Positions 32,216 to 42,864 of a stretch of DNA of 64,000 nucleotides are shown piece after piece. The notes beneath the pieces are model-generated. The model was given only the letters and a program-made list of their open reading frames with translations, made no database searches and was not told the DNA's origin. Positions within the stretch are counted from its first letter, which is position 1. Each line of letters starts with the position of its first letter. The position numbers were made by a program, and so were the translations under genes. Origin of the DNA: Branchinecta lynchi (lineage: Eukaryota > Arthropoda > Branchiopoda > Anostraca > Branchinectidae); assembly GCA_023053575.1 (NCBI GenBank), contig JAKZAP010000016.1, positions 20,230,030 through 20,294,029 on the forward strand. The letters run 5' to 3'.

Positions 32216-32560
32216 CGTTGGTACAGGTTTACACGGCTGACGCACTTCCTCGCGTTGTTTTTCCGTCTGTTTTCGAATAGTTACAAATATTACATTTCTT
32301 CTTTCAATAGTAACTCTTCTCTGGCAATTTACTTTTAAAATGAAGACTCCTTTAGAGATGCTGAAGACAAAGCTTCAAGACTTTGCAAAAAAGCTGATAA
32401 TTTCCTCGAAAATTGGCTGTTCCAGTTTTCAAAAAAGTGCCCTGATAACTTTTTTGTCTTTCTTATCTTTTCGATCGCGGATTTAATCTTTTTAGTAATA
32501 TGGATGGCACTTTAAGCAAGGGACTTGGACCGTGACCAATTGCGAACTCTGTTCACAAGC

Positions 32561-32632
32561 CCCTCGGTAGCTCAGTTGGTAGAGCGACTGTCTTGTAAAC
32601 AGGAGGCCTGGGTTCAAATCCCGGCTGAGCAG
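32561..32632 (+). tRNA. tRNA-Thr (UGU)-like gene
   Basis: The D arm TAGCTCAGTTGGTAGAGC is a perfect A box. The anticodon arm has loop CTTGTAA, giving anticodon TGT (Thr, ACA codons). The T arm CTGGGTTCAAATCCCGG is a good B box. A T5 Pol III terminator follows at 32,635-32,639. The acceptor stem pairs in five positions (one G-U), but the outermost two pairs are C-A and C-C, and the anticodon stem has an A-G pair at its top. It could therefore be a slightly decayed gene, a pseudogene or a tRNA-derived SINE head. No intron and no encoded CCA. Confidence 0.75.
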
Positions 32633-32916
32633 CATTTTTGTCTATCAGTTCACTACTTATAAAACATCTTTTTAGTCTTATTCAATTGGTGTATATTTTT
32701 TTTAACTGATAGATGCACTGATGTTAAAATTTGTTACATGCTCTTCTGTTTTAAGGATTCAAATGAATAATAATACATAAATTCAACGACACGAATAGCC
32801 TTTCCTACAATATTACTGAAGAAGTTATTTAGGAAGCATTCTCGCAGGTCTAGATGACATAAATTAAAGTCGCTAATCCATACCAGGTTGTGCCAGAATG
32901 TGGATGATAGAACACT
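32633..32916. other. No recognisable feature
   Basis: AT-rich sequence between the tRNA-like gene and the 171-bp array. The 63-codon minus ORF here has no family resemblance. Confidence 0.4.
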
Positions 32917-34347
32917 GGGTAGCAATTGCTACCTGTCCCAGCGTAGAACACCTAGCAACTGAATCTTCATCATTTGCCTCCTATTTCTACTTTCATAATG
33001 ACACACAATGACAAGACGTCAGTGCAGTCGCACTGTTTCGCGATATACGGAAAGGCTTCGTTGACGCCTACGTGCCGCTTCTACCACTATCCGTGATTAT
33101 ATCCACGATGGACACCTAGCAACTGAATCTTCATCGTTTGCCTCTAATATCATTTCTACTTCCGTAACGACACCACAATGACAAGACATCACTGCAGTCG
33201 CACAGTTTCGAAATGAACGCAAAGGCTTCGTTGACGCCCTATGTGCCGCATCTTCCACTATCCGTGATTATATCCACGATGAAGACCTAGCAACTGAATC
33301 TTCATCACTGGCCTCTAATATCATTTCTACTTCCGTAACGACACCCCAATGACAAGACATCACTGCAGTCGCACAGTTTCGAAATGAACGCAAAGGCTTC
33401 GTTGACGCCCTATGTGCCGCATCTTCCACTATCCGTGATTATATCCACGATGAAGACCTAGCAACTGAATCTTCATCACTGGCCTCTAATATCATTTCTA
33501 CTTCCGTAACGACACCACAATGACAAGACATCACTGCAGTCGCACAGTTTCGAAATGAACGCAAAGGCTTCGTTGACGCCCTATGTGCCGCATCTTCCAC
33601 TATCCGTGATTATATCCACGATGAAGACCTAGCAACTGAATCTTCATCACTGGCCTCTAATATCATTTCTACTTCCGTAACGACACCCCAATTACAAGGC
33701 ATCACTACATCCGCACAGTTTCGCGATGGACAGGAAGGCTTCGTTCACGCCCTATGTGCCGCTTCTTCTGCTATCCGTGATTATATCCACGATATGCTTG
33801 CTACCTGTCCCAGCGAAGAACACCTAGCAACTGAATCTTCATCATTTGCCTCCAATATCATTTCTACTTCCGTAATGACACCACAATGACAAGACATCAC
33901 TACATCCGCACAGTTCCGAAATGAATAGAAGGGCTTCGTTCACGCCCTATGTGCCGCTTCTACCACTATCCGTGATTATATCTACGATGTACACCTAGCA
34001 ACTGAATCTTCATCACTGGCCTCCAATATCATTTCTACTTCCGCAACGGCCAATGACAAGACATCACTGCTTCCGCACAGTTTCGTGATGAACAGAAAGG
34101 CTTCGTTCACGCCTTATGTGCCGCTTCTTCTGCTATCCGTGATTATCTCCAAGCTATGCTTGCTACCTGTCCCAGCGAAGAACACCCAGCGACTGACTCT
34201 GCATCATTGGCCTCCAATATCATTTCTACTTCTGTATTGACATCACAAAGACAGGACGTCACTGCAGTCGCACTGTTTCGAGATAAACGGAAAGGCTTCG
34301 TTGACGCCCTAAGTGCCGCTTCTACCGCTATCCGAGATTTTTGCTAA
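32917..34347 (+). repeat. Tandem array, 171-bp (57-codon) units
   Basis: Eight units start at about 32,951, 33,115, 33,286, 33,457, 33,628, 33,823, 33,994 and 34,185. Spacing is 171 bp four times, or 171 plus 20-24 where an extra LLATCPSEEH-coding piece is present, and 164 once. One frame reads the same 57-residue pattern in every unit: LATESSSLASNIISTS, then QDITAVAQFR, KGFVDALCAAS and IRDYI. Most units have a TGA after a Gln codon where the last unit has AGA; one has a TAG where others have CAG or CGC; one has a 4-bp deletion. The last unit is open for 63 codons (34,156-34,347) and ends IRDFC-stop. It looks like a decayed repeat-protein gene or amplified exon. The family is unknown. Confidence 0.75.
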
Positions 34348-34435
34348 AGATCGCCAATGTATAGTCAGGGAACAATCATTTTAGCCTTCAAACCTATCAC
34401 CGCAACAGAACATCTCCAATTCTCCATGCCCGGTG
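34348..34435. other. Short unassigned gap
   Basis: Sequence after the array stop codon, before a non-LTR tail. Nothing recognised. Confidence 0.4.
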
Positions 34436-34630
34436 ACAAGTAAGTAAGTAATTTATTTGTGAGCGGAGTAAATGAAGAATAGGTAGGAAAAGACAGATCG
34501 ATTTTCCTTCAGCCCAAACTGGTTCCTTCATTCTTGCAATCACCCGCCTGTGCAACCGGAGGTCAGTGTTGGAATAATCCACAACTTTTTTTCCCTCAGA
34601 ATTATTGTTTTTGTTCATGAGTTTTGTGTT
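34436..34630 (-). mobile_element. Non-LTR 3' end with (ACTT)n tail
   Basis: On the minus strand this ends CATTTACTCCGCTCACAAAT followed by AAATTACTTACTTAC. Similar TTTACTCCGC...AATAAA tails with ACTT or ATTC repeats occur at 43.5, 44.3, 58.5 and 59.6 kb, marking a family of 5'-truncated retrotransposon copies. No RT motif remains in this fragment. Confidence 0.55.
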
Positions 34631-34823
34631 ACACTAGTCCTCATGTAGTTAGGTTGGATAAGCAGTATAAATAAAATGAATCAGGTGCGGAAATATTTTC
34701 TTAAAACTGAAACACGTCAATAAAACTGTCAGAAGAACCAGTGGCATACAACAAATGATACTTTTCTAGTTATCGTATTTGTATCGTTACTAATAAACTT
34801 TACCCTCTTAACGACTAGTACAA

Positions 34824-37346
34824 CAAGACGAAATGTATTGATAGGATCCCAAAATCTGAATACTTAATAAAATAGAAAAACGAGATTTTCGGGGTTTTTT
34901 CTTGATCAGCTAGTTTACCCCTCCAAGATGATGTGCGAGGGATAAATAAAATTTCGTATATTTCGGTTGCACTTCCGGCAAACCGTCCTCAGCGAAAGAA
35001 ACAAAACTAAATCGTAAAATCCACCACAATCACAACAGGAAAACGATGCACCACCAACAGACAATAAGACGACATGTAACTAAAACCAGAAGAACGATCT
35101 GGACCGAAAGACATGCAGATAAAAATGTTCAAAGTGTATATGTACAAATCTATGATTATTTACAATTCTGAATTCTGTGGGTATTTACAATTTTACCACC
35201 CGTCTGGGAAAGCGCAGAAGCTTTCACCCAGAAAACGGCCCACTCCAAAAAATCATAATATTGCTTGACCACTTTGAATAAAACCTTCCAGAGAACTGTC
35301 GGCTGCTAACAAGATTCATGCGCGACTCGCGAAATAGCCTCTTTGCTTTGTATGCCCCGAGGCGTTTTACGGTTCTGTCATTTATTCAGCGCCTCGCGAA
35401 TTCGTATGTTGGCAATTGGCAATACTAGCTGCGTGTCTAGTCGGTCGCGTATCAGTGGAAGGGATATTTGAAGTAACTGGTAGGACAACGGGAACATGAA
35501 GTAGGGCTTGAGGGAGTCTTAAAAATGCGGCATCCTTTTCAAGAAATCTAACGTTTATGCGGAACTGTCCAGTATCTCTGTTAAGAGCTAGGTCCCTTAT
35601 TTCGTATTTTTTTTTATCTCAAAGGCTTCCCGGATGAACTGCCCCCGACCTGTCTCTCTGCCTATTATTTTACTTTCATCAAAATGGATGCTGTGATCAG
35701 GGTGGTCATAAATGTGTTCCGCCAGAGCACTTGAGAAGTTCTCTGGTCTGTTTTGTCACCGAAGAGTTGCGTCTATACTAGTTCTGTGTTCGTGGAGGCG
35801 ATCGGACACGTGCTGGTGTGTCCTACCAATATACCATTTATCGCAAGAACATGGAATCTTATAAACCCCTTGGCAGTTTGTCTCGGAAATTGGATCTTTA
35901 CCAGAGTAATTGGATCTTTACCAGAGTAAAGATAAGAAGATATCGTATTTGAGATTTTGAAATATGCCGAGATGTTATGAGGGCTCAGAATTTTTTTAAT
36001 TTTTTCTGTGAGCCATGGACATAGGAAGTGACACATAGACCTTTTTCTCAGGTTCAGTGGTTGAGGGTGGGGGGGGGGGGGGTTGACGAAACTTTTCTTT
36101 GCGTTTTTCAATTTTGCGTCAATAACTTTTATTGGATAACCGTTTCCGAACAAAACATCCCAGAGATGGTCTAGTTCAAGATCCAGAAACTGTGGTGAAC
36201 ATACTTATCCCTCGCACATTATCTTGGAGGGGTAAACTAGCTGATCAAGAAAACCCCCCGAAAATCTCGTTTTTGCTATTTTATTTTAAATGAATGGTCA
36301 GCTTGGCTTCAAACCTTATATTTGAATACTTAATTGGATCCAGACAATCGGGTCTTGAAGATTTCCGGTCTTCGTCAGACCCCTTTGACATGTTACTATT
36401 CATCCACAACCAACCGCTTGAAATGTACAAAACGTGATACCGTGTTGGTGTTCTTTGAAAAATATCGGTAAACAGCTAATCAGATAAGAAAACTCAGTTC
36501 AGATATTAATTCAGCAAGCGTGTTTACCCCCACATCTCATCTCTTACCGACTTTAGAAAAGTCTTTTCCTTCGATCAAATTCCTCGTTTTAGCCGTATAG
36601 CAGGCGAACTGCATATATGGCAACAGAGTGGTGACATCGTTAGGCGAACCAAAATCCTTTCCATCCAAATTTCCGAATTCTGGCAAATTTTGGCACATCT
36701 TTTTTCTGATGAGAAAACAAATTTCAGAGATTATCTCTAATCGAATGAGAATGACTTTTCTTTTTACCAAATTTCCGGTTTGGCCAGATTCCGGGCAAAC
36801 ATCCGGCGAGAAAATTAGTTTTGGATCTGGATTCATCATGTATCCTCACCTTCTATCGACTATCTCATTGGGTTTTATGACTACCTGGAAGATTTTCGGT
36901 TTCGGCCGGATACTGGGCGAACTACTTGTCTGGCAAGAGATTAAAGTTCATCAACGGATTATAGTCTATGTCTCATTACCTCTACGTCAAACCTCTAATC
37001 AACTTCATACAGAACTTTTACTTTTAACAAATTATCCCGGTTTCCCGGATTTCGGGTGAAATACTTGTCCGGCGAGAAAATAAATTTCATATTCGGATTC
37101 AGCACATCTCCTTAACCCTAAATCGACTATCACATTTCTTTTAAAATATTTGATGCCCCTTAATTTGAAACCCCCACATCCACCCCTCTATACCCATCTA
37201 TGAATTTGACCTGTATAGCTTGGACCCAAAGAATCCTCATACCAAGTTTAAACAAATCTCAACCTCATCGAGAGTTATCGTGCCAACACATAGACAAACT
37301 TTCCTAAGCCATCGGTATCCCGTCAGTAACGTTTTGGGATCCTAAA
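34824..37346 (+). mobile_element. Rep-A element split by a Penelope-like element
   Basis: The left part (34,824-34,868) is the decayed CAAGACGAAATG...GGATCCCAAAATCTGAATAC end. The right part (36,324-37,346) continues with GAATACTTAATTGGATCCAG, about five monomers, CAAGTTTAAACAAATCTC and the TTTTGGGATCC end. The two parts share only the 11-bp target duplication. The monomers are strongly diverged, so this Rep-A copy is old. Confidence 0.78.
34869..36323 (-). pseudogene. Penelope-like element: RT linker and GIY-YIG nuclease
   Basis: GAATACTTAAT flanks the insert on both sides (34,858-34,868 and 36,324-36,334). On the minus strand, 36,153-35,900 encodes the region after the RT core (KSFVNPPPP, RKRSMCHFLCPWLTEKIKK, ILSPHNISAYFK). 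In another frame 35,870-35,600 encodes a GIY-YIG endonuclease, with VYKIPCSCDKWYIGRT, DRLHEHR, a SSALAEHIYDHPDH stretch and GRGQFIREAFEI. The GIY-YIG module is diagnostic for Penelope-like elements. A 20-bp tandem duplication (35,890-35,909 and 35,910-35,929) accounts for the frame change. Long inverted repeats (about 75 bp, GATTTTCGGGG, TAGTTTACCCCTCCAAG, GATAATGTGCGAGGGATAA type) lie near both ends. The catalytic RT core is missing, so the copy is 5'-truncated and dead. Confidence 0.85.
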
Positions 37347-37779
37347 CACGAACACACAGCAGCACCAGAACTGTGTGACAATTTAAGGACCATTGCTTTT
37401 CGGTTCAAGTTTAGCAGTCTATATCATTAAACCTGTAGTTTAACCTTCCAGTCTGACGTCATCCTATCTGCTTCCAGGCAGACGCCAGGAACTAAATGGA
37501 AAATTAATACTAGCCCGCAAATTAAACATCCTTTGAGGAAGTTAATCTGTAACTGCCAGGGATACAATAAGAAGCATAAATTGGAATCCGAAGATTTTTA
37601 ATCATGTTCCACGTCAATATTTGTCCTCTAGAAAATCATTATACAGGTTCAAATTATACCACTATAGGATAATTTACGCTAAGACTGAACGGATGATTAA
37701 AACCAAGAAAATAAGACAAGGGATAGACAATACAGGCGACACAATGAAGATATTGAAAACTTGATTGCAAATTAAATTT
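37347..37779. other. No recognisable gene
   Basis: AT-rich sequence between Rep-A and the next inverted-repeat cassette. No ORF of note. Confidence 0.45.
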
Positions 37780-38450
37780 ACAACTTTATATATCTATTTT
37801 GTAAATCTGTCTAAACCTGCTTTTTAACCCCTCATCAGGTTGTCCTAATGTACGTTTAATCTCAAATCTCGTACGTTGTTTCCTTCTGTTTCGTAACCTG
37901 GATTCGTCCATACGGAAGCAAAAAATTAACGAAGAAACCAACGAAAATGGTGTTTGTAAAGGCCAACGAATATACCCCTTGAGACGGATACCTTCGCGTA
38001 CCCCTTGCAAGGGGTAAGCGAAGGTCCCGACATTAATTTTGTCTGTAGCTTTAAAATCTTGCTCACTGGTTTTTTAGTATTTTGACTCAGTTTCAATATG
38101 TCCTCAAAATCAGATACCCCATCGTAGATTTCGCCAGTACTGAGCGAGAACATTCGTTATTGTTATTCGCAGGTATTCGTGAGTGGCTCGGTGTCATTAT
38201 TTTAGGCTTTCAATTCTTCCAGTTTTGTTTTAATTTTCGGTTTGTTGTTGGTTTTCTGCTTTGGTTTGGTTTTATCGGTTGTCGATCTGGTTGTTCTTCC
38301 TTCTTGTTTTGTCATTTTTCCTCACAAGGTTTTCTGTCTGCGCTGAAGAAGGGAGGCGGTTGTCCTCCCGAAATATTCGCCTTTTATTTCAGTATATTCG
38401 CTGGCCTTTACAAATCTCATTTTCGATGGTTTCTTCGTTGATTTTTTGTG
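37780..38450. mobile_element. Second Penelope-terminal-like inverted cassette
   Basis: Inverted arms of about 60 bp lie at 37,912-37,978 and 38,392-38,447 (AACGAAGAAACCAACGAAAA against TTTTCGATGGTTTCTTCGTT, and GTAAAGGCCAACGAATATA against TATATTCGCTGGCCTTTAC). Near the right arm CTGAAGA, a GGGAGG/CCTCCC stem and GAAATATTCGCC (38,343-38,382) match the layout at the Penelope-like element termini at 34.95 kb. Part of a minus-strand frame (NRRKQRTRFEIKRTLGQPDE) may be the start of a Penelope-type ORF. No RT or nuclease domain is present. Confidence 0.5.
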
Positions 38451-38459
38451 ATATGCCAG

Positions 38460-38600
38460 GCCAATGTGGTTTACGAAATTATCTTCCATACGGAGGATGT
38501 GGCCTATGCGGTCTATGCCACAATCATGATCTGGCCTATGCCACAATCTTGATGTGGCCTATGCCACAATCTTGTGGTTCTGATGACGGAAGGTGCCTTG
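38460..38600 (+). repeat. Short GGCCTATGCCACAATC repeat
   Basis: GGCCTATGC and GTCTATGCCACAATCATGAT are followed by two near-identical 23-bp units (GCCTATGCCACAATCTTGATG and GCCTATGCCACAATCTTGTGG), giving about 3.5 units in all. Confidence 0.65.
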
Positions 38601-39228
38601 GTTCTAACGATCCAATATCCGATCTTCAGGGTGTGTTTGCATAATTCGTATCCAGAAACGGTCTATATTCGTTAAATTACCCCTCTTACTTATTCTGCCT
38701 TTTACAGTATACCCAGCTCATATGTACAATGACAAGCTTCTAAAATCCCCACCTTTCTCAATTGTTTCGTTTTGTGCCTACGAACTTTTAGCTTTTTTTC
38801 GGATGTGCCGAGTTTTGCCCGTCACACAACGAAAAGTTTGCCAGAATCTTCAGTGTCCACTGACTACTCTTTCATATATAATGATGTGAGAATCATCTGT
38901 TTTTTTACTTCTTTTATTTGATACTTTTCCAACTTTTTAACCACGGTGCGTTCAGTTTTCAAACGTTTTGCGCCCAGCCGCCGCGTTGGAGAGCAGGAGA
39001 GCTGGATAGAGTCGACAAGTTCTAACAAGAAAATCGCTAATTCCAGATGGAAAGTAATGCTAATTTCGGAAAAAAATTCTGATCCGTTTCACGAGGAAAT
39101 GATCATTTCTAGTAAGAGTTGTGCTTTAAAAATTGTATCAGGGGGTGGTGCAGGTTTATCGTCTTTGTTTCAGAGATTTGCAACAAAGCTTAGAACAAAA
39201 CAAGCACAATAATTTGTGGAAAGTGGTG
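38601..39228. other. Unassigned; 88-codon ORF of unknown kind
   Basis: An ORF at 38,946-39,212 (+) is preceded by a pyrimidine-rich tract (TTTCCAACTTTTTAACCACGG). It reads SWIESTSSNKKIANSRWKVM and ends KLRTKQAQ-stop. It could be an exon or a transposon remnant. No domain is recognised and there is no second exon to pair with it. Confidence 0.3.
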
Positions 39229-40020
39229 AACGTAAGTGGAAGGATATCCTACCTATGACTTCGCAAAAGTTGTCCGTCTGTCAGACCCATAAGTCTCCAA
39301 GGGAACGAGATATTGTGATGAAGATATCTTCATCAAATATGAGATTCTTTTGGGTCAAGGAAAAGGTCGAGTTCGTAGATGGCTGCATATTTAGGGGAGA
39401 GGGAGGGGTTTCAAATTAAATTTTTCAAAGCCAATGAGATAGTCGATTTAGAAGTAAGGAAACATGCTGAATCCGAATATGAAAGTTATTTTCTCGCCGG
39501 ACATGTAGTTCATGTGGAATCCGGCAAAAACCGGAAAATTTGTCCAAATAAAAGTTTAATCTGAAGTTGATTAGAGGTTCGGTTTAAGGATAGGGAAAAA
39601 ATACTGAATCCGAATATGAAAATTATTCTCTCGCCGGACAAGTAGACCGCCCCGAATCTGGCCAAAACCGGAAAATTTTTTAAAAGTAAAAGTTTAGTAT
39701 AAATTTCATTAGGTGTTCGATTTGCGGATAAGAAGACATGCTGAATTGGTGCATGGCATCATTATCTACACGGACACATAGTTCGCCACGAACCAGGCTG
39801 AAATCGGAAAATTTGTTAAAATATGAAGTTCTCTCTGAAGTTGATTAGAGGTTCGACATACGGGTAAGGAGATACGCTCAATCCGTTTTTGAACTTGGAT
39901 TTTTTGCAAAAAAGTAGTTCGCCCGGAATCCGGCCGAAACCGGAAATTTGGCAGGAACTTACGTCCACGTAGATATGACGCAGGCTATACGGGTAAACAC
40001 ACATGCTGAACACATATTTG
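39229..40020 (-). mobile_element. Rep-A fragment
   Basis: Starts GAACGTAAGTGGAAGGATAT (the palindromic end is missing) and runs through the CAAAAGTTGTCCGTCTGTCAG module and five monomers with GAAACATGCTGAATCCG-like markers. It stops at 40,020 where a Rep-D end begins. Confidence 0.72.
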
Positions 40021-40590
40021 TGTTGCGACAGCAACACTTTGGTTTTGTCGTGTTTTTTTTTTTTTTTTTTTCCTAGTCGCTCGATTTCTTCTTATTACTA
40101 GAAGAAGGTAAGGTCTAACGTGTGCGGTTTTTACGGAAAGTGTGGATCTTAGGCCGGATTGATGAATATGACATTACATTTTGGAAAGCTCCTTCATTTT
40201 TGCTTGTAATTGAGCCAGAGCCTACAATGGGTGAAGTGAACTGGAGTTGTATAACTTATGTCAGAGAGGACTATCTCAAGTTATGCAGCCAAGCTTTCGT
40301 TTCATTAAAACGTGTTTCTGCTTTCGAGTGGAAAGCTCCGTTCTAGCAGGCAAGCAGACAGCCACCATTTTCAAACTGAAGATGGACTAAAATCTATAAC
40401 TGCTACATATGGGGGACAGTTCCCCCGCCCCACAGTCAGTATATCTTCTTTGAGTGATAAATAGAAAAATTTACAGAAACAAAAAAGTAGCATTTTCCCA
40501 CGGGTCCGAAAGTGCTGCCATCTATTGCTTCTACCTATTTCTGTTCGTGATTTCTGCTCACTTTATCATTCCATTCCTTACACTTGGATA
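40021..40590 (+). mobile_element. Rep-D fragment with hairpin end
   Basis: Starts with the hairpin GTGTTGCGACAGCAACAC followed by TTTGGTTTTG and a T run, then GTGCGGTTTTTACGGAAAGT, GCCGGATTGATGAATATGAC and CTTTCGAGTGGAAAGCTCC. The same order is seen at the right end of the full Rep-D element (58,153 down to 57,590, minus strand). It ends near 40,550-40,590 after TGCTGCCATCTATTGCTTC. Rep-A pieces in opposite orientations lie on its two sides. Confidence 0.72.
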
Positions 40591-41048
40591 TTGAGTACGA
40601 GAATTGGTATCAGATAACTAGTTGTCCGCGTAGACAATGCTTTTCATATAAGTGTTCAGTGTTTCTTCTTACCCTTAAATCGAACATCTAATAAACTTCA
40701 AATAAAGCTTTTACTTTTAACCAACTTTCCTGCTTTTGCCGGATTCCGGACGAACTACTTGTCTGGCCAGAAAGTAGTTTCATCATCGTGTTCACCATGT
40801 CTTTTTACCCCTAAATCGACTATCCCATTAGCTGTTGAAAAATATTTTTTCCCCCCTAAATTTGACCCCCACCCTCTGAATACAGGGCTACAGAGCCCTT
40901 CTATGAACTCGACCTTACTCTTGATCCAAAGAACCCTTACACCAAGTTTCATCAAAATATCTCATTCCCTTCGAGAGTTATCGTGCTGAAAGACGGGCAA
41001 CTTTTCCGATGTCATGGGTATCCCTCCACTTACGTTTTGGGATCCCAA
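40591..41048 (+). mobile_element. Rep-A right-end fragment
   Basis: Two monomers (GTTTCTTCTTACCCTTAAAT and CCATGTCTTTTTACCCCTAA markers) are followed by CACCAAGTTTCATCAAAATA, a shortened run CTGAAAGACGGGCAAC and the GTTTTGGGATCCCAA end. Confidence 0.75.
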
Positions 41049-41113
41049 TTAAAACCCAAACAGCACCTTCAACCAAGAAGATGGGGGTTTGACAACATAA
41101 GCCTCAAATAAAA

Positions 41114-41480
41114 CAAGACCAAAGGTTTCGATGGGATCCCAAAAGTCTAATATTTGAGTCAGACAACTGGGTCGTGTCTTCGCCAGGCTAATCATCAGAG
41201 AAAACCATGTTCTGATAAACCTATATAAGCCATGTCTATTTTGATGATACTGACCGAAACTTACTGCTTTACTTCTGCCAAATTTCTGGTTTCGGCCGAA
41301 TTCCGAGTGAACTACTCGTAAAGCAAAAAAAGAAAATGCAAAACGAACTCAGCGTATCTCCTAATCCTTATAAAGAACATCTAATCAACTTCAAATAAAA
41401 TTTAACTTATACAAGAAAGTCCGGTTACAACCGGGTTCCGGACGAATTATATGTCCGGGTAAAAAATGATTGTCATAAGT
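41114..41480 (+). mobile_element. Rep-A left-end fragment
   Basis: Begins CAAGACCAAAGGTTTCGATG with GGGATCCCAAAAGTC and runs into the first two monomers, ending abruptly at AAAAATGATTGTCATAAG. With the fragment just left of it, it shows that independent Rep-A pieces lie head to tail here. Confidence 0.75.
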
Positions 41481-41799
41481 TGTTAGAGAAAGCCGATTCT
41501 ACTCCAACAAACACAAATTCCTAAAACTGTATAATTACATGAAATTTACCAATTTTAACATATTATATATCAAATTAACCCCCTTTAAAAAAAAAAAATC
41601 GATTTTCATAATTTAAAAATAAAGGCCTCCAGAAAGGAAAATATTACCCTTTAGTCTCAATAAACTATTGATATATATACTATAAAAAAATAACGGTATC
41701 CTATACACTACTACTGAGTAAACAGTTATAAATCCACATCTGTTTCTTTGTTCTTGTTTTCCCGTACAATCGGTTGCAAAACTAGAAAGACATACCGGA
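41481..41799. other. AT-rich gap, nothing recognised
   Basis: No gene or repeat boundary seen. Confidence 0.4.
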
Positions 41800-42245
41800 A
41801 AAATTAAGCCAGAGAAAATTAATCTACTGGGTGTTACCATAACCCCAGATCTAAAATGGAATCGCACTGTCAGGACATGCCGAAACGTGACAATGCGGAA
41901 ATACAAAATCTAAAACTCCTTTCAAAAATAAAAATACCCCAATGTCACCTACTACGAGTGTATACTTCTTTCATTAGATCCACCCTGGAATCCGTTTTAA
42001 AACATTTTAACCTCAAAACACTGCAGAAGCCAGGAACGCAGAAAAGAGATAAGCACTGACTCCGGTTCAGCCATGGTAACCATCCTCTCCACTCCCAAAT
42101 CCTCCTTCCCCCTACCAAAATTTGGAAATCGACCAGAACAAGTGGTAGGTTCTAGGGTTCCCAAGCTCTGTCCTGTACCTACAAAACAAGCTAGATATGC
42201 AAACAATTTTATTCCTCAGTTCGTGCAAATTTTTAACGAAGCGTG
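41800..42245 (+). pseudogene. L2/CR1-like reverse transcriptase C-terminal relic
   Basis: Frames in succession give KPEKINLLGVTITPDLKWN, an IKIPQCHLLRVYTSFIRSTL stretch, and after decay RVPKLCPVPTKQARYANNF followed by IPQFVQIFNEA-stop. The GVTITPDLKW box, the SFIR motif and the ArgTyr(Ala)AsnxPheIlePro ending are what L2 and CR1 elements show after the catalytic core. Several frameshifts and stops are present. It is similar in type to the 26-kb relic but is not the same copy. Confidence 0.7.
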
Positions 42246-42549
42246 ACAGATTTTTAGGTATACTGAAATTTGAAACATGTGCTGTAATTTGTTCTTTTTC
42301 CTTTTTTACAATAACTGAAAATTTGGGTTTTAAGGGAAGTAGATTTATACAATATACTTTCTTTCTATATATCTATCTATCGTAAGTTGTTCGAAAGTCT
42401 CACATTCTATTGGTTAGATTTTGTACAGTAGATTCAAAGCATGGCTTTCCAGTGGAACGTACTGCCTTATTGACTTAGATCCGTTGTCGTTGGTTAGGGT
42501 GCATAATCCCTCTCTTGTTGTAAAATTTACACTGTTCTAATTCTAACTT
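42246..42549. other. Possible 3' UTR of the preceding relic
   Basis: AT-rich with no clear end. A 62-codon ORF has no resemblance to known proteins. Confidence 0.35.
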
Positions 42550-42848
42550 TATAGTGCCATATTACCAGCCAACCTTGACCCAGAATATCTAACCAGACGT
42601 CCCGCGAATTCGGTCCATTTTGGTTCTGGCAGAAAGGACACCGAATTAAAAAGGGGCTTTATTCCTTTATGTGAGAAATGGACCACCCCACGGGGTGGCT
42701 GTCCCCAGCTGTCCCGCGAAAAAACTAAATCCCTTGGTTCAGCTGTCTGTAAAAGATTTTCTTCCGAAAGCTCCTTCTTCCAATCTTTCTCTTCAGAAGT
42801 CCAACCTATGTTTTGGTTAAAAATAAAAACCTACCTACCTACCTATCA
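42550..42848 (+). pseudogene. Non-LTR 3' end with (CCTA)n tail
   Basis: A frame with DPEYLTRRPANSVHFGSGRK, FIPLCEKWTTPRGG and FSSEVQPMFWLKIKTYL ends in CCTACCTACCTACCTATC. A short coding tail followed directly by a tetranucleotide repeat is typical of the 3' end of 5'-truncated non-LTR copies. The clade is unknown. Confidence 0.45.
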
Positions 42849-42864
42849 ATTAAACTCCCACTTC

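Noticed and set aside
32917..34347. CRISPR array
   Set aside because: The units are 171 bp with no separate spacers, and the surroundings are eukaryotic. It is an ordinary tandem repeat with coding phase.
32917..34347. Alternative genetic code with TGA or TAG as sense
   Set aside because: NUDCD1 ends in TGA where expected, and the reverse-transcriptase relics use TGG for Trp. C-to-T decay explains the array's stops more simply.
34961..34991. Complete hammerhead ribozyme
   Set aside because: Only the CUGANGA-stem II-GAAA core is visible. Pairing for stems I and III and a clear cleavage site could not be shown, so it is reported only as a motif.
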